Positions 1 to 11,251 are shown, counted from the stretch's first letter. The stretch: 64,000 bases of DNA from Stutzerimonas stutzeri (GCA_002345575.1 DDVX01000012.1:219924-283923), one strand, 5' to 3'. The notes: generated from the letters alone by a model not told the origin. A program made the numbers and translations.

Positions 1-2
1 CC

Positions 3-56
3 GAGACACTGCTCGGCGGCGGCTCGTCGGTTCTGGATAGCCGACTGCTGCGCTGA
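3..56 (+). CDS. C-terminal end of an unidentified protein (partial)
   Basis: An open frame enters the window from the left and ends at a TGA at 54-56; the 17 visible residues end in SRLLR. This is too short to assign a family. It lies on the same strand as alaS and about 200 bases before it. It may be the end of the gene upstream of alaS, or chance. The rest of the gap to 252 holds a good -10 hexamer, TATAAT at 142-147, with only a weak -35, which could start a leader of about 100 bases for alaS. Confidence 0.3.
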   Translation, partial: ETLLGGGSSVLDSRLLR

Positions 57-252
57 GGTGGCTGGCAGCCAGAAGATGCGTTAGGTGATCAATAGCTTGA
101 TTCAATCGGGCTTATCCTCTATGCGCAGCGCACAGGGCCTATATAATGCGGCCCTTTGCCGATTACCCATTTGGATAGTTGAACATCGGCGCCCGGTGTC
201 GTTTGCCTTGCCGTCTTGCTGCCGCTCGGCCGCAGTCTTCTGGAAGAGATCT

Positions 253-2877
<2,625 letters not shown>

Positions 2878-2960
2878 GCTAGCCAGAGCGGCAGTGAGCG
2901 AGTTGCAAAACGTAATAGTGAAAGTCGGGTTGTTTAACGAATGGCTTAGGCGGCAATGAA

Positions 2961-4196
2961 ATGGCGTTGATCGTACAGAAGTTTGGAGGGACCTCGGTGG
3001 GCTCGGTCGAGCGCATTGAGCAGGTAGCGGCGAAGGTCAAGCAGTTCCGTGAAAACGGCGATGACATCGTCGTGGTGGTCTCGGCTATGAGCGGTGAAAC
3101 CAACCGCCTGATAGAGCTAGCTCGACAAATCAACGAGCGACCCGTTGCCCGCGAACTGGATGTGATGGTTTCAACCGGCGAGCAGGTAACCATTGCTCTG
3201 CTGGCCATGGCGCTGATTAAGATCGGCGTGCCGGCGATTTCTTATACGGGCAGCCAGGTAGGTATTCTCACCGACGGCTCGCACACCAAAGCGCGTATTC
3301 TGCAAATCGATGCGCAGAATATCCGCAAAGACCTGAAAGCTGGGCGTGTGGTGGTGGTTGCCGGTTTTCAGGGGGTGGATGAGGCGGGCAATATCACCAC
3401 CCTCGGACGTGGCGGCTCTGACACCACTGGCGTTGCGCTGGCGGCAGCCCTCAAGGCTGACGAGTGTCAGATCTACACTGATGTGGATGGCGTCTACACG
3501 ACTGACCCGCGCGTAGTGCCCAAGGCGCAACGTCTGGAGAAGGTCACCTTTGAGGAGATGCTGGAAATGGCCAGCCTCGGCTCTAAGGTATTGCAGATCC
3601 GTGCCGTCGAGTTTGCCGGTAAATATGGCGTGCCTCTGCGCGTGCTGCACAGCTTCAAAGAGGGTCCGGGAACCCTCATTACCCTTGATGAAGAGGACTC
3701 CATGGAAAAGCCCATCATTTCCGGCATCGCTTTCAACCGTGACGAGGCCAAGCTGACGATCCGCGGTGTGCCGGATACCCCCGGTGTGGCGTTCAGAATC
3801 CTCGGTCCGATCAGCTCGGCAAATGTCGAAGTGGATATGATCGTGCAGAACGTTGCGCACGATAACACCACCGATTTCACCTTCACTGTCCATCGCAACG
3901 ATTACCAGAATGCGATGCATGTGCTTGAGCACATCGCCCAGGAAATGGGGGCTCGCGAAGTTGTTGGGGATGTTGATATCGCCAAGGTGTCCATTGTTGG
4001 CGTGGGCATGCGTTCGCATGCTGGCGTCGCCAGCCGCATGTTTGAAGCTCTGGCCAAAGAAAATATCAATATCCAGATGATTTCCACTTCAGAAATCAAG
4101 GTATCGGTGGTCATAGAAGAGAAATATCTGGAGCTGGCGGTGCGCGCGTTGCATACCGCGTTTGAGCTGGATGCCCCATCTGGAACAGGGGAGTGA
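2961..4196 (+). CDS. lysC: Aspartate kinase
   Basis: Phosphorylates L-aspartate, the first step toward lysine, threonine, methionine and diaminopimelate. The protein has 411 residues, as in Pseudomonas LysC. The N-terminal kinase motif KFGGTSVGS is at residues 7-15 and the catalytic amino-acid kinase domain runs to about 240. Two C-terminal ACT domains follow (about 265-400) and are expected to mediate lysine/threonine feedback. The gene lies 83 bases after alaS and 180 bases before csrA, with no terminator visible on either side, so read-through is possible. Confidence 0.98.
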   Translation: MALIVQKFGGTSVGSVERIEQVAAKVKQFRENGDDIVVVVSAMSGETNRLIELARQINERPVARELDVMVSTGEQVTIALLAMALIKIGVPAISYTGSQVGILTDGSHTKARILQIDAQNIRKDLKAGRVVVVAGFQGVDEAGNITTLGRGGSDTTGVALAAALKADECQIYTDVDGVYTTDPRVVPKAQRLEKVTFEEMLEMASLGSKVLQIRAVEFAGKYGVPLRVLHSFKEGPGTLITLDEEDSMEKPIISGIAFNRDEAKLTIRGVPDTPGVAFRILGPISSANVEVDMIVQNVAHDNTTDFTFTVHRNDYQNAMHVLEHIAQEMGAREVVGDVDIAKVSIVGVGMRSHAGVASRMFEALAKENINIQMISTSEIKVSVVIEEKYLELAVRALHTAFELDAPSGTGE

Positions 4197-4375
4197 CACC
4201 GATTTGCGGAAGGCTCCAACCTTCCGTCGTTTGGAAGGCTTAGCAAAGGAACTTTAGGCTTGCCGTTACTGGTCAATAGCTGATGGAAAGCAGCAGGTTC
4301 CATGTCTTGCGGAACATATCCGCCTTTATCTTTGCAGACTGTTTACTGAATTGAATCCGTTTTAAGGAGAAAGGA

Positions 4376-4561
4376 ATGCTGATTCTGACTCGCCGGGTCG
4401 GAGAGACCCTGATGGTGGGTGACGATGTGACCGTCACTGTGTTGGGTGTAAAGGGAAATCAAGTGCGTATAGGAGTGAATGCCCCCAAAGAGGTTGCGGT
4501 GCATCGCGAGGAAATTTATCAACGGATCCAGAAAGAGAAAGATCAGGAACCAAACCATTAA
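4376..4561 (+). CDS. csrA: Carbon storage regulator CsrA/RsmA
   Basis: Small RNA-binding dimer that represses translation by binding GGA motifs in mRNA leaders; in pseudomonads it switches between motility and biofilm/secondary metabolism and is antagonised by RsmY/Z RNAs. The 61 residues begin MLILTRRVGETLMVGDD and carry the VHREEIYQRI segment, matching RsmA along the whole length. The Shine-Dalgarno is strong, and two GGA motifs (AAGGAG and AAGGA) sit in the last 13 bases before the ATG, which is compatible with autorepression (inference). The location between lysC and tRNA-Ser is the usual Pseudomonas one. Confidence 0.98.
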   Translation: MLILTRRVGETLMVGDDVTVTVLGVKGNQVRIGVNAPKEVAVHREEIYQRIQKEKDQEPNH

Positions 4562-4580
4562 TTTTTATCGATTTTTCGCT

Positions 4581-4608
4581 TTGCAAGCGGGGTAAAGGCG
4601 GGTATTAT
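4581..4608 (+). promoter_or_regulatory. Sigma-70 promoter of tRNA-Ser
   Basis: TTGCAA (4581-4586), a 16-base spacer and TATTAT (4603-4608) lie 14 bases before the mature tRNA-Ser. The discriminator after the -10 is GC-rich, as is usual for stringently controlled stable-RNA promoters. Confidence 0.65.
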
Positions 4609-4622
4609 GCGCCCCGTGTTGC

Positions 4623-4716
<94 letters not shown>

Positions 4717-4779
4717 ATGCATAGTCGGGTTATGGTTGGATTTTCTGTTCGGATTTGATGATTCATTGAATCAAAGAGC

Positions 4780-4807
4780 TTGACCGGAATAATCACGAAT
4801 CTATAAT
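4780..4807 (+). promoter_or_regulatory. Sigma-70 promoter of the tRNA-Arg pair
   Basis: TTGACC (4780-4785), a 16-base spacer and a consensus TATAAT (4802-4807), followed by a GC-rich discriminator. It lies 13 bases before the first tRNA-Arg(ACG). Both Arg genes probably share this promoter, because the 72 bases between them show no equally good one. Confidence 0.7.
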
Positions 4808-4820
4808 GCGCACCCTTAGT

Positions 4821-4897
4821 GGACTCATAGCTCAGCTGGATAGAGTACTCGGCTACGAACCGAGCGGTCGGAGGTTCGAATCCTCCTGAGTCCGCCA
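4821..4897 (+). tRNA. tRNA-Arg (anticodon ACG), copy 1
   Basis: A 77-base cloverleaf: acceptor GGACTCA pairs with TGAGTCC, the anticodon loop CTACGAA gives ACG (read as ICG for CGU/CGC/CGA), and CCA is encoded. It is the first of two tandem copies. Confidence 0.97.
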
Positions 4898-4969
4898 CTA
4901 TACAAAGTGAATTGCAGCAATGTAGTTCATTGTTTCAACCAGGGGTGATCTGGTCTAAAAGCGCAAAAT

Positions 4970-5046
4970 GGACTCATAGCTCAGCTGGATAGAGTACTCG
5001 GCTACGAACCGAGCGGTCGGAGGTTCGAATCCTCCTGAGTCCGCCA
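4970..5046 (+). tRNA. tRNA-Arg (anticodon ACG), copy 2
   Basis: Base-for-base identical to the copy at 4821-4897, as far as can be checked by eye. The 72-base spacer between the copies is unrelated to the tRNA. A strong terminator begins 7 bases after the CCA end, so this is the last gene of the tRNA transcript. Confidence 0.97.
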
Positions 5047-5052
5047 CACAAG

Positions 5053-5083
5053 AAAGGGCCTGCAGCGATGCAGGCCCTTTTTT
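5053..5083 (+). terminator. Rho-independent terminator after the tRNA-Arg pair
   Basis: A perfect 12-bp stem (AAAGGGCCTGCA with its complement), a GCGA tetraloop and a run of T. The A-rich left arm lets the same hairpin serve the leftward gene that ends at 5095. Confidence 0.93.
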
Positions 5084-5094
5084 CGTTTCACGAC

Positions 5095-5583
5095 TTAGCG
5101 CTTGCCGAGCACGCAGCCGTTCTCATCGAAGCTGATGCTGTGGGTTCGACCTTTGCTGGCAGTGTAGCGGTACTGCGTCTGACCATTGCGGCTAGTGATG
5201 CTGTCCGGCTTGCCGAAGGTGCTTTCAATATCGGCGCGGGTCATGCCTGGCCGGCTTTGCTGGTTGATCATGGCGTTGCGTCTTGCGCTGCCGGTTATGC
5301 GGTTTCCGCAGCCGTCATCTGGTTCGCCAACTACTGTTAGCGCCTGCTCCTGTTTTTGCTGCCCTGGGCGTTGTTTGTGCGCTTTTGCCATGGGTACCGG
5401 CTTGCCGGAGCCGGGCGTGGGGTTGAATGCCTGCTGCCGTTCGGTGGTCTGTTGGTGCGGACAGCCCTGACGAGTGAAGGTCAAGTGTCCGGTTTCATCG
5501 ACGCAGCGGTAGATGCTTGTGGCAAGCGCGGGCGTGATGGTGAAGAGCAGGGCGTAGCAGCTCGAAGCAAGCAGCTTTTTCAT
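5095..5583 (-). CDS. Secreted DUF4124-domain protein
   Basis: 162 residues starting MKKLLASSCYALL. The start is fixed by a textbook AGGAGG eight bases before the ATG, although the frame stays open further upstream. A signal peptide (cleavage near ALATS) is followed by a DUF4124-like segment (IYRCVDETGHLTFTRQGCP), a Pro/Gln/Lys-rich linker, and a C-terminal region of about 60 residues (RPGMTRADIESTFGKPDSI) that resembles small SmpA/BamE-like outer-membrane-associated folds. The protein is expected to be periplasmic. Its function is not known and the gene stands alone between two terminator-like regions. Confidence 0.85.
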   Translation of the reverse strand: MKKLLASSCYALLFTITPALATSIYRCVDETGHLTFTRQGCPHQQTTERQQAFNPTPGSGKPVPMAKAHKQRPGQQKQEQALTVVGEPDDGCGNRITGSARRNAMINQQSRPGMTRADIESTFGKPDSITSRNGQTQYRYTASKGRTHSISFDENGCVLGKR

Positions 5584-5906
5584 GGTCGTCCTCCTTGACG
5601 ATCTACAGCGGTAACAAACTCTAGCCAATAATTGCCTGTGCTGCAGGCGTGTCCTCCCGCAACGTGAATGCGTCGACAGGATGGCAGAATGGGCTGTTTG
5701 CGTGATACACCCTGCAAGCGCTTGTATTGCTTGAGTTTCGTACTCTGGGATGGCAGCTGCGGTGTTATTATTGCGCGTCCGCCCGTTTGGGCTTTTGGAT
5801 CCCACTCATGGATTTGCCCTGTAGTCGTATACGATTTTTGTTGGCCAATCACGTTTTGAATGATTGATCCCCTGGCGCGCTCCGCCCGTCGGGGGTGGAG
5901 TGCGCC

Positions 5907-7352
5907 ATGACTGAAGTAGAAGCAAAAAAGCCGCAAGAAAGTCTCCAGGATCGTCTGGCGCAAGTTGTCGAGTTGCTGCAACGGCAAAAGATCGTTGAGG
6001 ATCTTGTCTATCGCCAGGGTAGTGATCAACAGCAGGAGCTGATCGACAACCCGGAACATCGCCAGAACCTCGTCGAGTTGCAGCGCAAGCTGGAAGCGTT
6101 GCACCCGGCGGACGTTGCACACATTCTTGAAGCCCTGCCGCTTGATGACCGCCTGACTCTCTGGCAGCTGGTTAAATCCGAGCGTGACGGCGACATCCTG
6201 CTCGAAGTATCCGACGCGGTACGCGAGACGCTGATCGCCGACATGGACGATCACGAGATCCTGGCGGCCGCCAAGGACCTGGATGCCGACGAGCTTGCGG
6301 ATTTGGCCGCAGAGCTGCCTCGCGACGTTGTCCATGAGTTAATGGAGACCCTCGATGCGCAGCAGCGTGAGCGCGTCCGCTCGGCCTTGTCCTATGCCGA
6401 GGACCAGGTCGGTGCGCTGATGGACTTCGAGATGGTCACCATCCGCGAGGACGTCAGTCTGGAAGTCGTCCTGCGCTATCTGCGCCGGCTCAAGGAGCTG
6501 CCTGGCCACACAGACAAGTTGTTTGTCGTGGACTACGACGGCGTGCTCAAGGGCGTCCTGCCCATTAAGCGCTTGTTGGTCAATGATCCCGAGAGGCAGG
6601 TGGCCGAAGTTATGGCCAATGATCCGGTGACCTTCCATCCCGATGAAGATGCCTACGAGGCAGCGCAAGCATTCGAGCGTTACGACTTGGTTTCCACGCC
6701 AGTGGTAGACAAGAGTGGCAAGCTCATCGGGCGTTTGACCATCGATGAAATGGTTGACTTGATTCGTGAGGAGAGCGAGAGCGAAGTCCTCAACATGGCG
6801 GGTCTGCGTGAAGAGGAGGATATCTTCGCCTCGGTCTGGAAATCACTGCGTAACCGTTGGGCTTGGTTGGCGGTGAATCTGGTCACGGCTTTCGTCGCAT
6901 CGAGGGTGATCGGATTGTTCGATGGGTCGATCGAGAAGTTGGTGGCGCTGGCGGCGCTGATGCCGATTGTGGCTGGAATTGGCGGTAACTCGGGTAACCA
7001 GACGATCACCATGATCGTCCGTGCGATGGCGTTGGATCAGATGGGCACGGGTAAAAGCGCCCGGCTGTTGCGCAAGGAGGTCGGTGTAGGCTTGCTGAAC
7101 GGTCTGATCTGGGGTGGCGTGATCGGTGTGGTGGTTTACTCGCTCTACGGCAGCTGGTCGCTCGGCGTGGTCATGACTGCTGCGATGACCCTCAATCTGC
7201 TGCTGGCTGCCCTGATGGGCGTGCTGATCCCGGTAACTCTGGCGCGCATGGGGCGAGATCCTGCGCTGGGGGCGAGTGTGATGATCACTGCCGTCACCGA
7301 CAGTGGTGGCTTTTTCATCTTCCTGGGATTAGCGACGCTGTTTCTGCTCTGA
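5907..7352 (+). CDS. mgtE: Magnesium transporter MgtE
   Basis: Mg2+ channel of the inner membrane. The ATG at 5907 is chosen over the in-frame GTG at 5895 because GGAG sits just before it; this gives 481 residues. The order is the family's: a cytosolic N domain of helical repeats (about 30-150, with the ADVAHILEALPLDDR and LADLAAELPRDVV repeats), a CBS pair (about 160-280), the plug helix (near EESESEVLNMAGLREEED), then five membrane segments with the conserved PIVAGIGGNSGNQT pore region. MgtE closes at high cytosolic Mg2+ through the N and CBS domains. The gene appears to be monocistronic. Confidence 0.96.
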   Translation: MTEVEAKKPQESLQDRLAQVVELLQRQKIVEDLVYRQGSDQQQELIDNPEHRQNLVELQRKLEALHPADVAHILEALPLDDRLTLWQLVKSERDGDILLEVSDAVRETLIADMDDHEILAAAKDLDADELADLAAELPRDVVHELMETLDAQQRERVRSALSYAEDQVGALMDFEMVTIREDVSLEVVLRYLRRLKELPGHTDKLFVVDYDGVLKGVLPIKRLLVNDPERQVAEVMANDPVTFHPDEDAYEAAQAFERYDLVSTPVVDKSGKLIGRLTIDEMVDLIREESESEVLNMAGLREEEDIFASVWKSLRNRWAWLAVNLVTAFVASRVIGLFDGSIEKLVALAALMPIVAGIGGNSGNQTITMIVRAMALDQMGTGKSARLLRKEVGVGLLNGLIWGGVIGVVVYSLYGSWSLGVVMTAAMTLNLLLAALMGVLIPVTLARMGRDPALGASVMITAVTDSGGFFIFLGLATLFLL

Positions 7353-7495
7353 TTGCAGCCTGTTACGACTGGTCCTGCAGGCGCTTCGCCTGTGCATCGG
7401 TTGGGTGCCGGATGCATGATGGTAATCGGCGGGCTTCGCTCTTTAGGTCATGCAAGCATCGGTTACACGAGACGCAATGGCCAGGCCAGAAATGC

Positions 7496-7521
7496 AAACG
7501 CCTCGATAGTCGAGGCGTTTT
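7496..7521. terminator. Bidirectional terminator between mgtE and amrZ
   Basis: A perfect 10-bp stem AAACGCCTCG/CGAGGCGTTT with an ATAGT loop; T-rich on one side and A-rich on the other, so it can end both converging genes. Confidence 0.88.
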
Positions 7522-7556
7522 GGGGATGAGGCTGCCGATTGAGCACGGCTTCCTGA

Positions 7557-7883
7557 TCAGTCTTCGTCTTTGCCGGCTTCGCTATCTTGCGCAATCAGCG
7601 CAATCAGGGCGTTCTGCTGGCGATGTGCGAGATGCCGAAACCGCTGCAGCAACTCACGCTCATGCAGCGAAAGCTCGGGGCTGTCGAGACGCATGTTCAA
7701 ATCATCACCCAGCGCGCCTTCCTGAAGAAGACTTTGCTCCAGGCGGGCAATAATCTCCGAATTCATACTGCGATGATGGTTACGTGCAACTTCCGCAATA
7801 CGCTCACGCATTCCGTCGGGTAGCCGAACCACGAACTTATCAGCCGTGCGGCTGGAATAAACTGCCTGCTTCATAGGGCGCAT
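7557..7883 (-). CDS. amrZ: Ribbon-helix-helix regulator AmrZ
   Basis: DNA-binding regulator that in P. aeruginosa activates alginate and type IV pili genes and represses flagellar master genes and some c-di-GMP genes. The 108 residues match AmrZ in length and motif order: a flexible N-terminus, the ribbon-helix-helix core (KFVVRLPDGMRERIAEVA then NHHRSMNSEIIARLEQSL, about 17-60) and a C-terminal tetramerisation helix region (ELSLHERELLQRFRHLAHRQQNAL). It is a single gene with a terminator behind it and faces away from the flagellar cluster 5 kb downstream that it may help control (inference). The Shine-Dalgarno is weak, so the start was taken from family similarity. Confidence 0.96.
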   Translation of the reverse strand: MRPMKQAVYSSRTADKFVVRLPDGMRERIAEVARNHHRSMNSEIIARLEQSLLQEGALGDDLNMRLDSPELSLHERELLQRFRHLAHRQQNALIALIAQDSEAGKDED

Positions 7884-8080
7884 ACTTTAAACCGGTTAGT
7901 CAGGTGGGCGATGGTGGCTTATTGCCGTTCTAGTCATCGGTCTGACAGCCAAACCGCTCGGCTGTTCCACAACCTGGAAAAAAGATGTAGACGACTTAAT
8001 GACGCCAATTATACGTCATGGCTGAGCGAAGAGAAAGCGCCGTGGTATCAGAATGCCTCTATTGTGATCAGCTGCGCTTT

Positions 8081-8263
8081 TCAGCGCAGAACGGGATCAA
8101 ATTTGATTCGCTTACCGATCACAAGGGAACCGGCAAATAGGGAGCCGAACAACACAGCTCCTATCTTTGCTAGGGCCGCCCAAGATTCGCTCAACTCAAG
8201 TCCCAGTCCAAGAACTGAACAGGCAACGCACAGCATCAGAAACAAAAAAGCATGAATAGACAT
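8081..8263 (-). CDS. Small two-helix membrane protein of unknown function
   Basis: 60 residues with two hydrophobic segments (about 3-20 and 30-50) and a conserved-looking basic tail IGKRIKFDPVLR. GAGGA lies eight bases before the ATG. I recall similar short proteins in other pseudomonads but cannot name them. It lies 34 bases behind the small secreted protein at 8298-8525 on the same strand, so the two are probably co-transcribed. An inverted repeat (8072-8089) overlaps the stop codon but lacks a T-run. Confidence 0.7.
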   Translation of the reverse strand: MSIHAFLFLMLCVACSVLGLGLELSESWAALAKIGAVLFGSLFAGSLVIGKRIKFDPVLR

Positions 8264-8297
8264 GTTTTATTCCTCGGTCGATTCGATGGTTCCAGTT

Positions 8298-8525
8298 TTA
8301 GAACACCCATTGCTGAGGTCGGTGAACAGACTTCACTTCACTGCTGCCAATGGTCTGGACTGGCGGGGGCGATGCGAACGAAGGCGATTTGTAGAAGGTC
8401 GAATGAACTGCGTTTGGGATGGTGTCGGGGTGCGAGCGATCCATGCCCGACCTCGCGTCTTGCAGATGAAACGCAGCTGCTGCAGCCAGCACGACAGTGC
8501 TGAGCAAATAGGCTGAATGTGTCAT
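8298..8525 (-). CDS. Small secreted protein of unknown function
   Basis: 75 residues. A short signal-like N-terminus (MTHSAYLLSTVVLAAAAAF) is followed by a polar Ser/Pro-rich remainder. GAAGGAG lies seven bases before the ATG, which supports translation. No family recognised. It is first in a likely two-gene unit with the membrane protein at 8081-8263. The 286 bases upstream, to tRNA-Arg, are AT-rich near the gene and show no clear operator. Confidence 0.6.
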   Translation of the reverse strand: MTHSAYLLSTVVLAAAAAFHLQDARSGMDRSHPDTIPNAVHSTFYKSPSFASPPPVQTIGSSEVKSVHRPQQWVF

Positions 8526-8767
8526 TCGGCGTCTCCTTCGCGTTATGGTGACTACCTAGGTGCATTCACTGTGCCAGATTTGACTGAACTTAAAATCCAG
8601 TAAAATCAGTAACTTAACCTTTTTGCGATGGGATTCTGTGCTGCGATTTGCAATGCGGCCTTGTTTGCGTCGTGCAAAATGCAATTCCACGTCACTCTCC
8701 TTTTTTCAAGGTAAAAACTATGGCGCGCAGAACCGTGACAAACCCATTAAGTTGACTGAGCACGAGC

Positions 8768-8796
8768 ATGACAAAGCAGCTGTAGCTCGATAAGAT
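8768..8796 (+). promoter_or_regulatory. Sigma-70 promoter of tRNA-Arg(CCT)
   Basis: ATGACA (8768-8773), a 17-base spacer and TAAGAT (8791-8796), then a GC-rich discriminator; the mature tRNA begins 15 bases later. Confidence 0.6.
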
Positions 8797-8811
8797 GTCG
8801 CCCCGCTTGAA

Positions 8812-8888
8812 GTCCCAGTAGCTCAATTGGATAGAGCATCCCCCTCCTAAGGGGAAGGTTGTGAGTTCGAACCTCGCCTGGGACGCCA
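8812..8888 (+). tRNA. tRNA-Arg (anticodon CCT)
   Basis: A 77-base cloverleaf: acceptor GTCCCAG pairs with CTGGGAC, the anticodon loop TCCTAA gives CCT for AGG codons, and CCA is encoded. This tRNA is a frequent integration site in Proteobacteria, but no integrase or duplicated 3' end is visible here. Confidence 0.96.
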
Positions 8889-8977
8889 TTGAATAAGCAG
8901 CGCCTCTCGCCGGCAAAAAAAGTCAGCTGCAACCGTTCGCAACTTCGAGTACGCCAGAACCGGTACGACTCAAGTCC

Positions 8978-11251
8978 TCAGAGCCAGTACGACTCGATCT
9001 CCCACCAGCTGGGAAGCAGGCTTCTAATCTTGGTTTCCCCAAAGCGGTCATCCAGCAAATACACTACGCCACGGTCGTCGGTGGTGCGGATCACCCGGCC
9101 GGCCGCCTGTACGACTTTTTGCATGCCGGGGTAGAGGTAGGCGTAGTCGTAGCCGTTGGCCTCGCCGAACATCTCCTGCACGCGAGTTTTGATTTCTTCG
9201 TTGACCACGTTGAGCTGGGGCAGGCCAAGGGTGGCGATGAAGGCGCCGATCAGGCGTTTGCCGGGCAGGTCGATGCCTTCGCCGAACGCGCCGCCCAGTA
9301 CGGCAAAGCCAATGCCCTCCGAGTGCAGGGTGAAGCGGTCGAGAAAGGCCTGCCGCTCGCCTTCCTGCATGTTGCGGGTCTGCACGCTGGTGGGGATGTC
9401 CGGGTGCAGGCTGCTGAACAGTTCGCGCACCTGCTCCAGATAGGCGTAGCTGCTGAAGAAGGCCAGGTAATTGCCGGGCTCGCGTCGGTACTGTTTGGCC
9501 ATCAGCTGGCAAATGGGCGCCAGGCTGGCTTCGCGATGCTGGTAGCGGGTGGAGAGGTTGCGCACCACGCGAACGCTCAGTTGCTCGGCGGCAAAGGGGG
9601 AGGCGACGTCGATCCACTGGGTTTCCTCCGGCAGGCCCAGCAGGTCGCGGTAGTAGTTGGCCGGGCGCAAGGTGGCTGAAAACAGCGTGGTGGTGTGGGC
9701 CTCGTCGAAGCGGGCGGCGAGGAAGGGCGCCGGCACCACGTTGCGCAGGCACAGCGTGGTGTCCAGGCTCAGGGCGTTGCTGGTCTGGCGGGTGATATCG
9801 CACAGCGAATGGGGGCCGTAAGCCTCGCTCAGGCGACAGAACAGCATGGCGTCCAGGTAGAACTGCAGCAGGCTGCGGTCGTTGCCGTCTGGCTGTTCGC
9901 TGAGGTGGTCGGTGATGGCGGTGACCGCTTTTTGCAGGGCCGCGACGAACAGATCCGGCACGCTGGGGTAGATCTGGTAGTTGTGTTCCTGCACCCGGTT
10001 GAGCTGTTCCCAGTGGCGACCCACGCGCTGCAACTCGCTGCGAATGCGCGCCGGCGCGCGGCGCAGCAGCTCGTGGAAGACGGCCTGGTCCAGTTCGGCG
10101 CTGTACATGCCACGCGCGCGGTCCACCAGGTTGTGCGCCTCGTCCACCAACACGGCGATGCGCCACTCGTTGAGGGTGGTCAGGCTGTAGAGCAGTGCGC
10201 CCATGTCGAAGTAGTAGTTGTAATCGCCGACCACCACGTCCGCCCAGCGGCACAATTCCTGGCTCAGGTAGTAGGGGCAAATCTGGTGTTCCAGGGCGAT
10301 GCGGCGCACCTGCTCCTGCGACAGCCAGCCGTGTTGCAGGGCGGCCTGCCGCGCGGCCGGCAGGCGATCATAGAATCCCTTGGCCAGCGGGCAGGACTGC
10401 CCGTGGCAGCTTTTGTCCGGGTGCTCGCATGACTTGTCCCGCGCCACATGCTCCAGCACCCGCAGCGGTGTGGCCCGATCCTCATGGCGCAGGCTGTGCA
10501 GCGCGTCCAGGGCCAGGCGGCGACCGGGTGTTTTGGCGGTAAGGAAGAACAGCCGATCCAGTTCCTGACCGGGCATGGCCTTGAGCTGGGGAAACAGTGT
10601 GCCCAGGGTTTTGCCGATTCCCGTGGTGGCCTGGGCCATCAGCGTGTGGCCATCGCGGGCGCTGCGATACACGGCTTCGGCCAGTTGCCGTTGGCCATGG
10701 CGAAAGGCCGGGAAGGGGAAGGACAGGGCGTCCAGGTAGTCGTCACGCTCTGTACGGTGGGCTTGTTCCTGCTCGGCAAAGCGCAGAAAGCGCAGGCATT
10801 GTTGATCGAAGAAGGCTTTCAGGTCAGAGGCGCAGAAACGCTCGGTGAAGGCATGCTCGACCTGGCTCATCACCTCGAAATACACCACGGCCAGTTCCAG
10901 TTCTTCCAGCCCGAGCTGTTCGCAGAGCAGCCAGCCGTAGACCTTGATCTGGGCCCAGTGCAGCAGTCGATGGTTGGCGGGGATACGGCTGATATCGCCA
11001 CGGTGGGTTTTGATCTCTTCCAGGCGGTTGGCCTCGGGGTCGTAACCGTCCGCGCGGCCGCTGACCAACAGGCCCGGATAGGTGCCACTCAACGGCAGTT
11101 CCGCGAGGTAGTGCCCGCCGCGACGGCTGACCACTGTCTGATGCCCGGCGATGCCTTCCTGAGCGGTGGGCGAGGGCGTGAAGCGCAGGTCGAGGTCGCC
11201 CTCTTTGGCAGTGAATTCGCACAGCGCCCGCACCGCGACCCGGTAGGTCAT
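8978..11251 (-). CDS. Rad3/DinG-type Fe-S DNA helicase with N-terminal PD-(D/E)XK-like segment
   Basis: 757 residues. The ATG at 11251 overlaps the stop of the nuclease gene upstream (ATGA), so that start is preferred over one eight codons earlier. Residues 65-85 (GRADGYDPEANRLEEIK, then a THRG turn and a later Q-x-x-x-Y helix) look like a PD-(D/E)XK nuclease core. The superfamily 2 helicase follows: Walker A ATTGIGKT (about 206-213), four cysteines spread over about 272-330 that fit the XPD/DinG Fe-S cluster, a DEAH box (VDEAHN, about 369) and motif VI QAAGRVIRTTDDRG (about 718). It is expected to unwind DNA 5'-3' in repair. Translational coupling ties it to the FAN1-type nuclease. The nuclease activity of the N-terminal part is inference. 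Confidence 0.88.
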   Translation of the reverse strand: MTYRVAVRALCEFTAKEGDLDLRFTPSPTAQEGIAGHQTVVSRRGGHYLAELPLSGTYPGLLVSGRADGYDPEANRLEEIKTHRGDISRIPANHRLLHWAQIKVYGWLLCEQLGLEELELAVVYFEVMSQVEHAFTERFCASDLKAFFDQQCLRFLRFAEQEQAHRTERDDYLDALSFPFPAFRHGQRQLAEAVYRSARDGHTLMAQATTGIGKTLGTLFPQLKAMPGQELDRLFFLTAKTPGRRLALDALHSLRHEDRATPLRVLEHVARDKSCEHPDKSCHGQSCPLAKGFYDRLPAARQAALQHGWLSQEQVRRIALEHQICPYYLSQELCRWADVVVGDYNYYFDMGALLYSLTTLNEWRIAVLVDEAHNLVDRARGMYSAELDQAVFHELLRRAPARIRSELQRVGRHWEQLNRVQEHNYQIYPSVPDLFVAALQKAVTAITDHLSEQPDGNDRSLLQFYLDAMLFCRLSEAYGPHSLCDITRQTSNALSLDTTLCLRNVVPAPFLAARFDEAHTTTLFSATLRPANYYRDLLGLPEETQWIDVASPFAAEQLSVRVVRNLSTRYQHREASLAPICQLMAKQYRREPGNYLAFFSSYAYLEQVRELFSSLHPDIPTSVQTRNMQEGERQAFLDRFTLHSEGIGFAVLGGAFGEGIDLPGKRLIGAFIATLGLPQLNVVNEEIKTRVQEMFGEANGYDYAYLYPGMQKVVQAAGRVIRTTDDRGVVYLLDDRFGETKIRSLLPSWWEIESYWL

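Noticed and set aside
7911..8255. A 114-codon plus-strand frame between amrZ and the small membrane gene
   Set aside because: It runs antisense to the supported small membrane gene, lacks a ribosome site and has no hydrophobic or domain pattern.
8812..8888. tRNA-Arg(CCT) as an attachment site of an integrated island
   Set aside because: No integrase, no repeated 3' tRNA end and ordinary chromosomal genes on both sides.
9048..10280. A 410-codon open frame on the minus strand inside the helicase gene
   Set aside because: It is an alternative frame of the same strand, rich in Arg/Pro/Gly as expected from GC-rich codons, and carries no domain; the helicase frame has all motifs.
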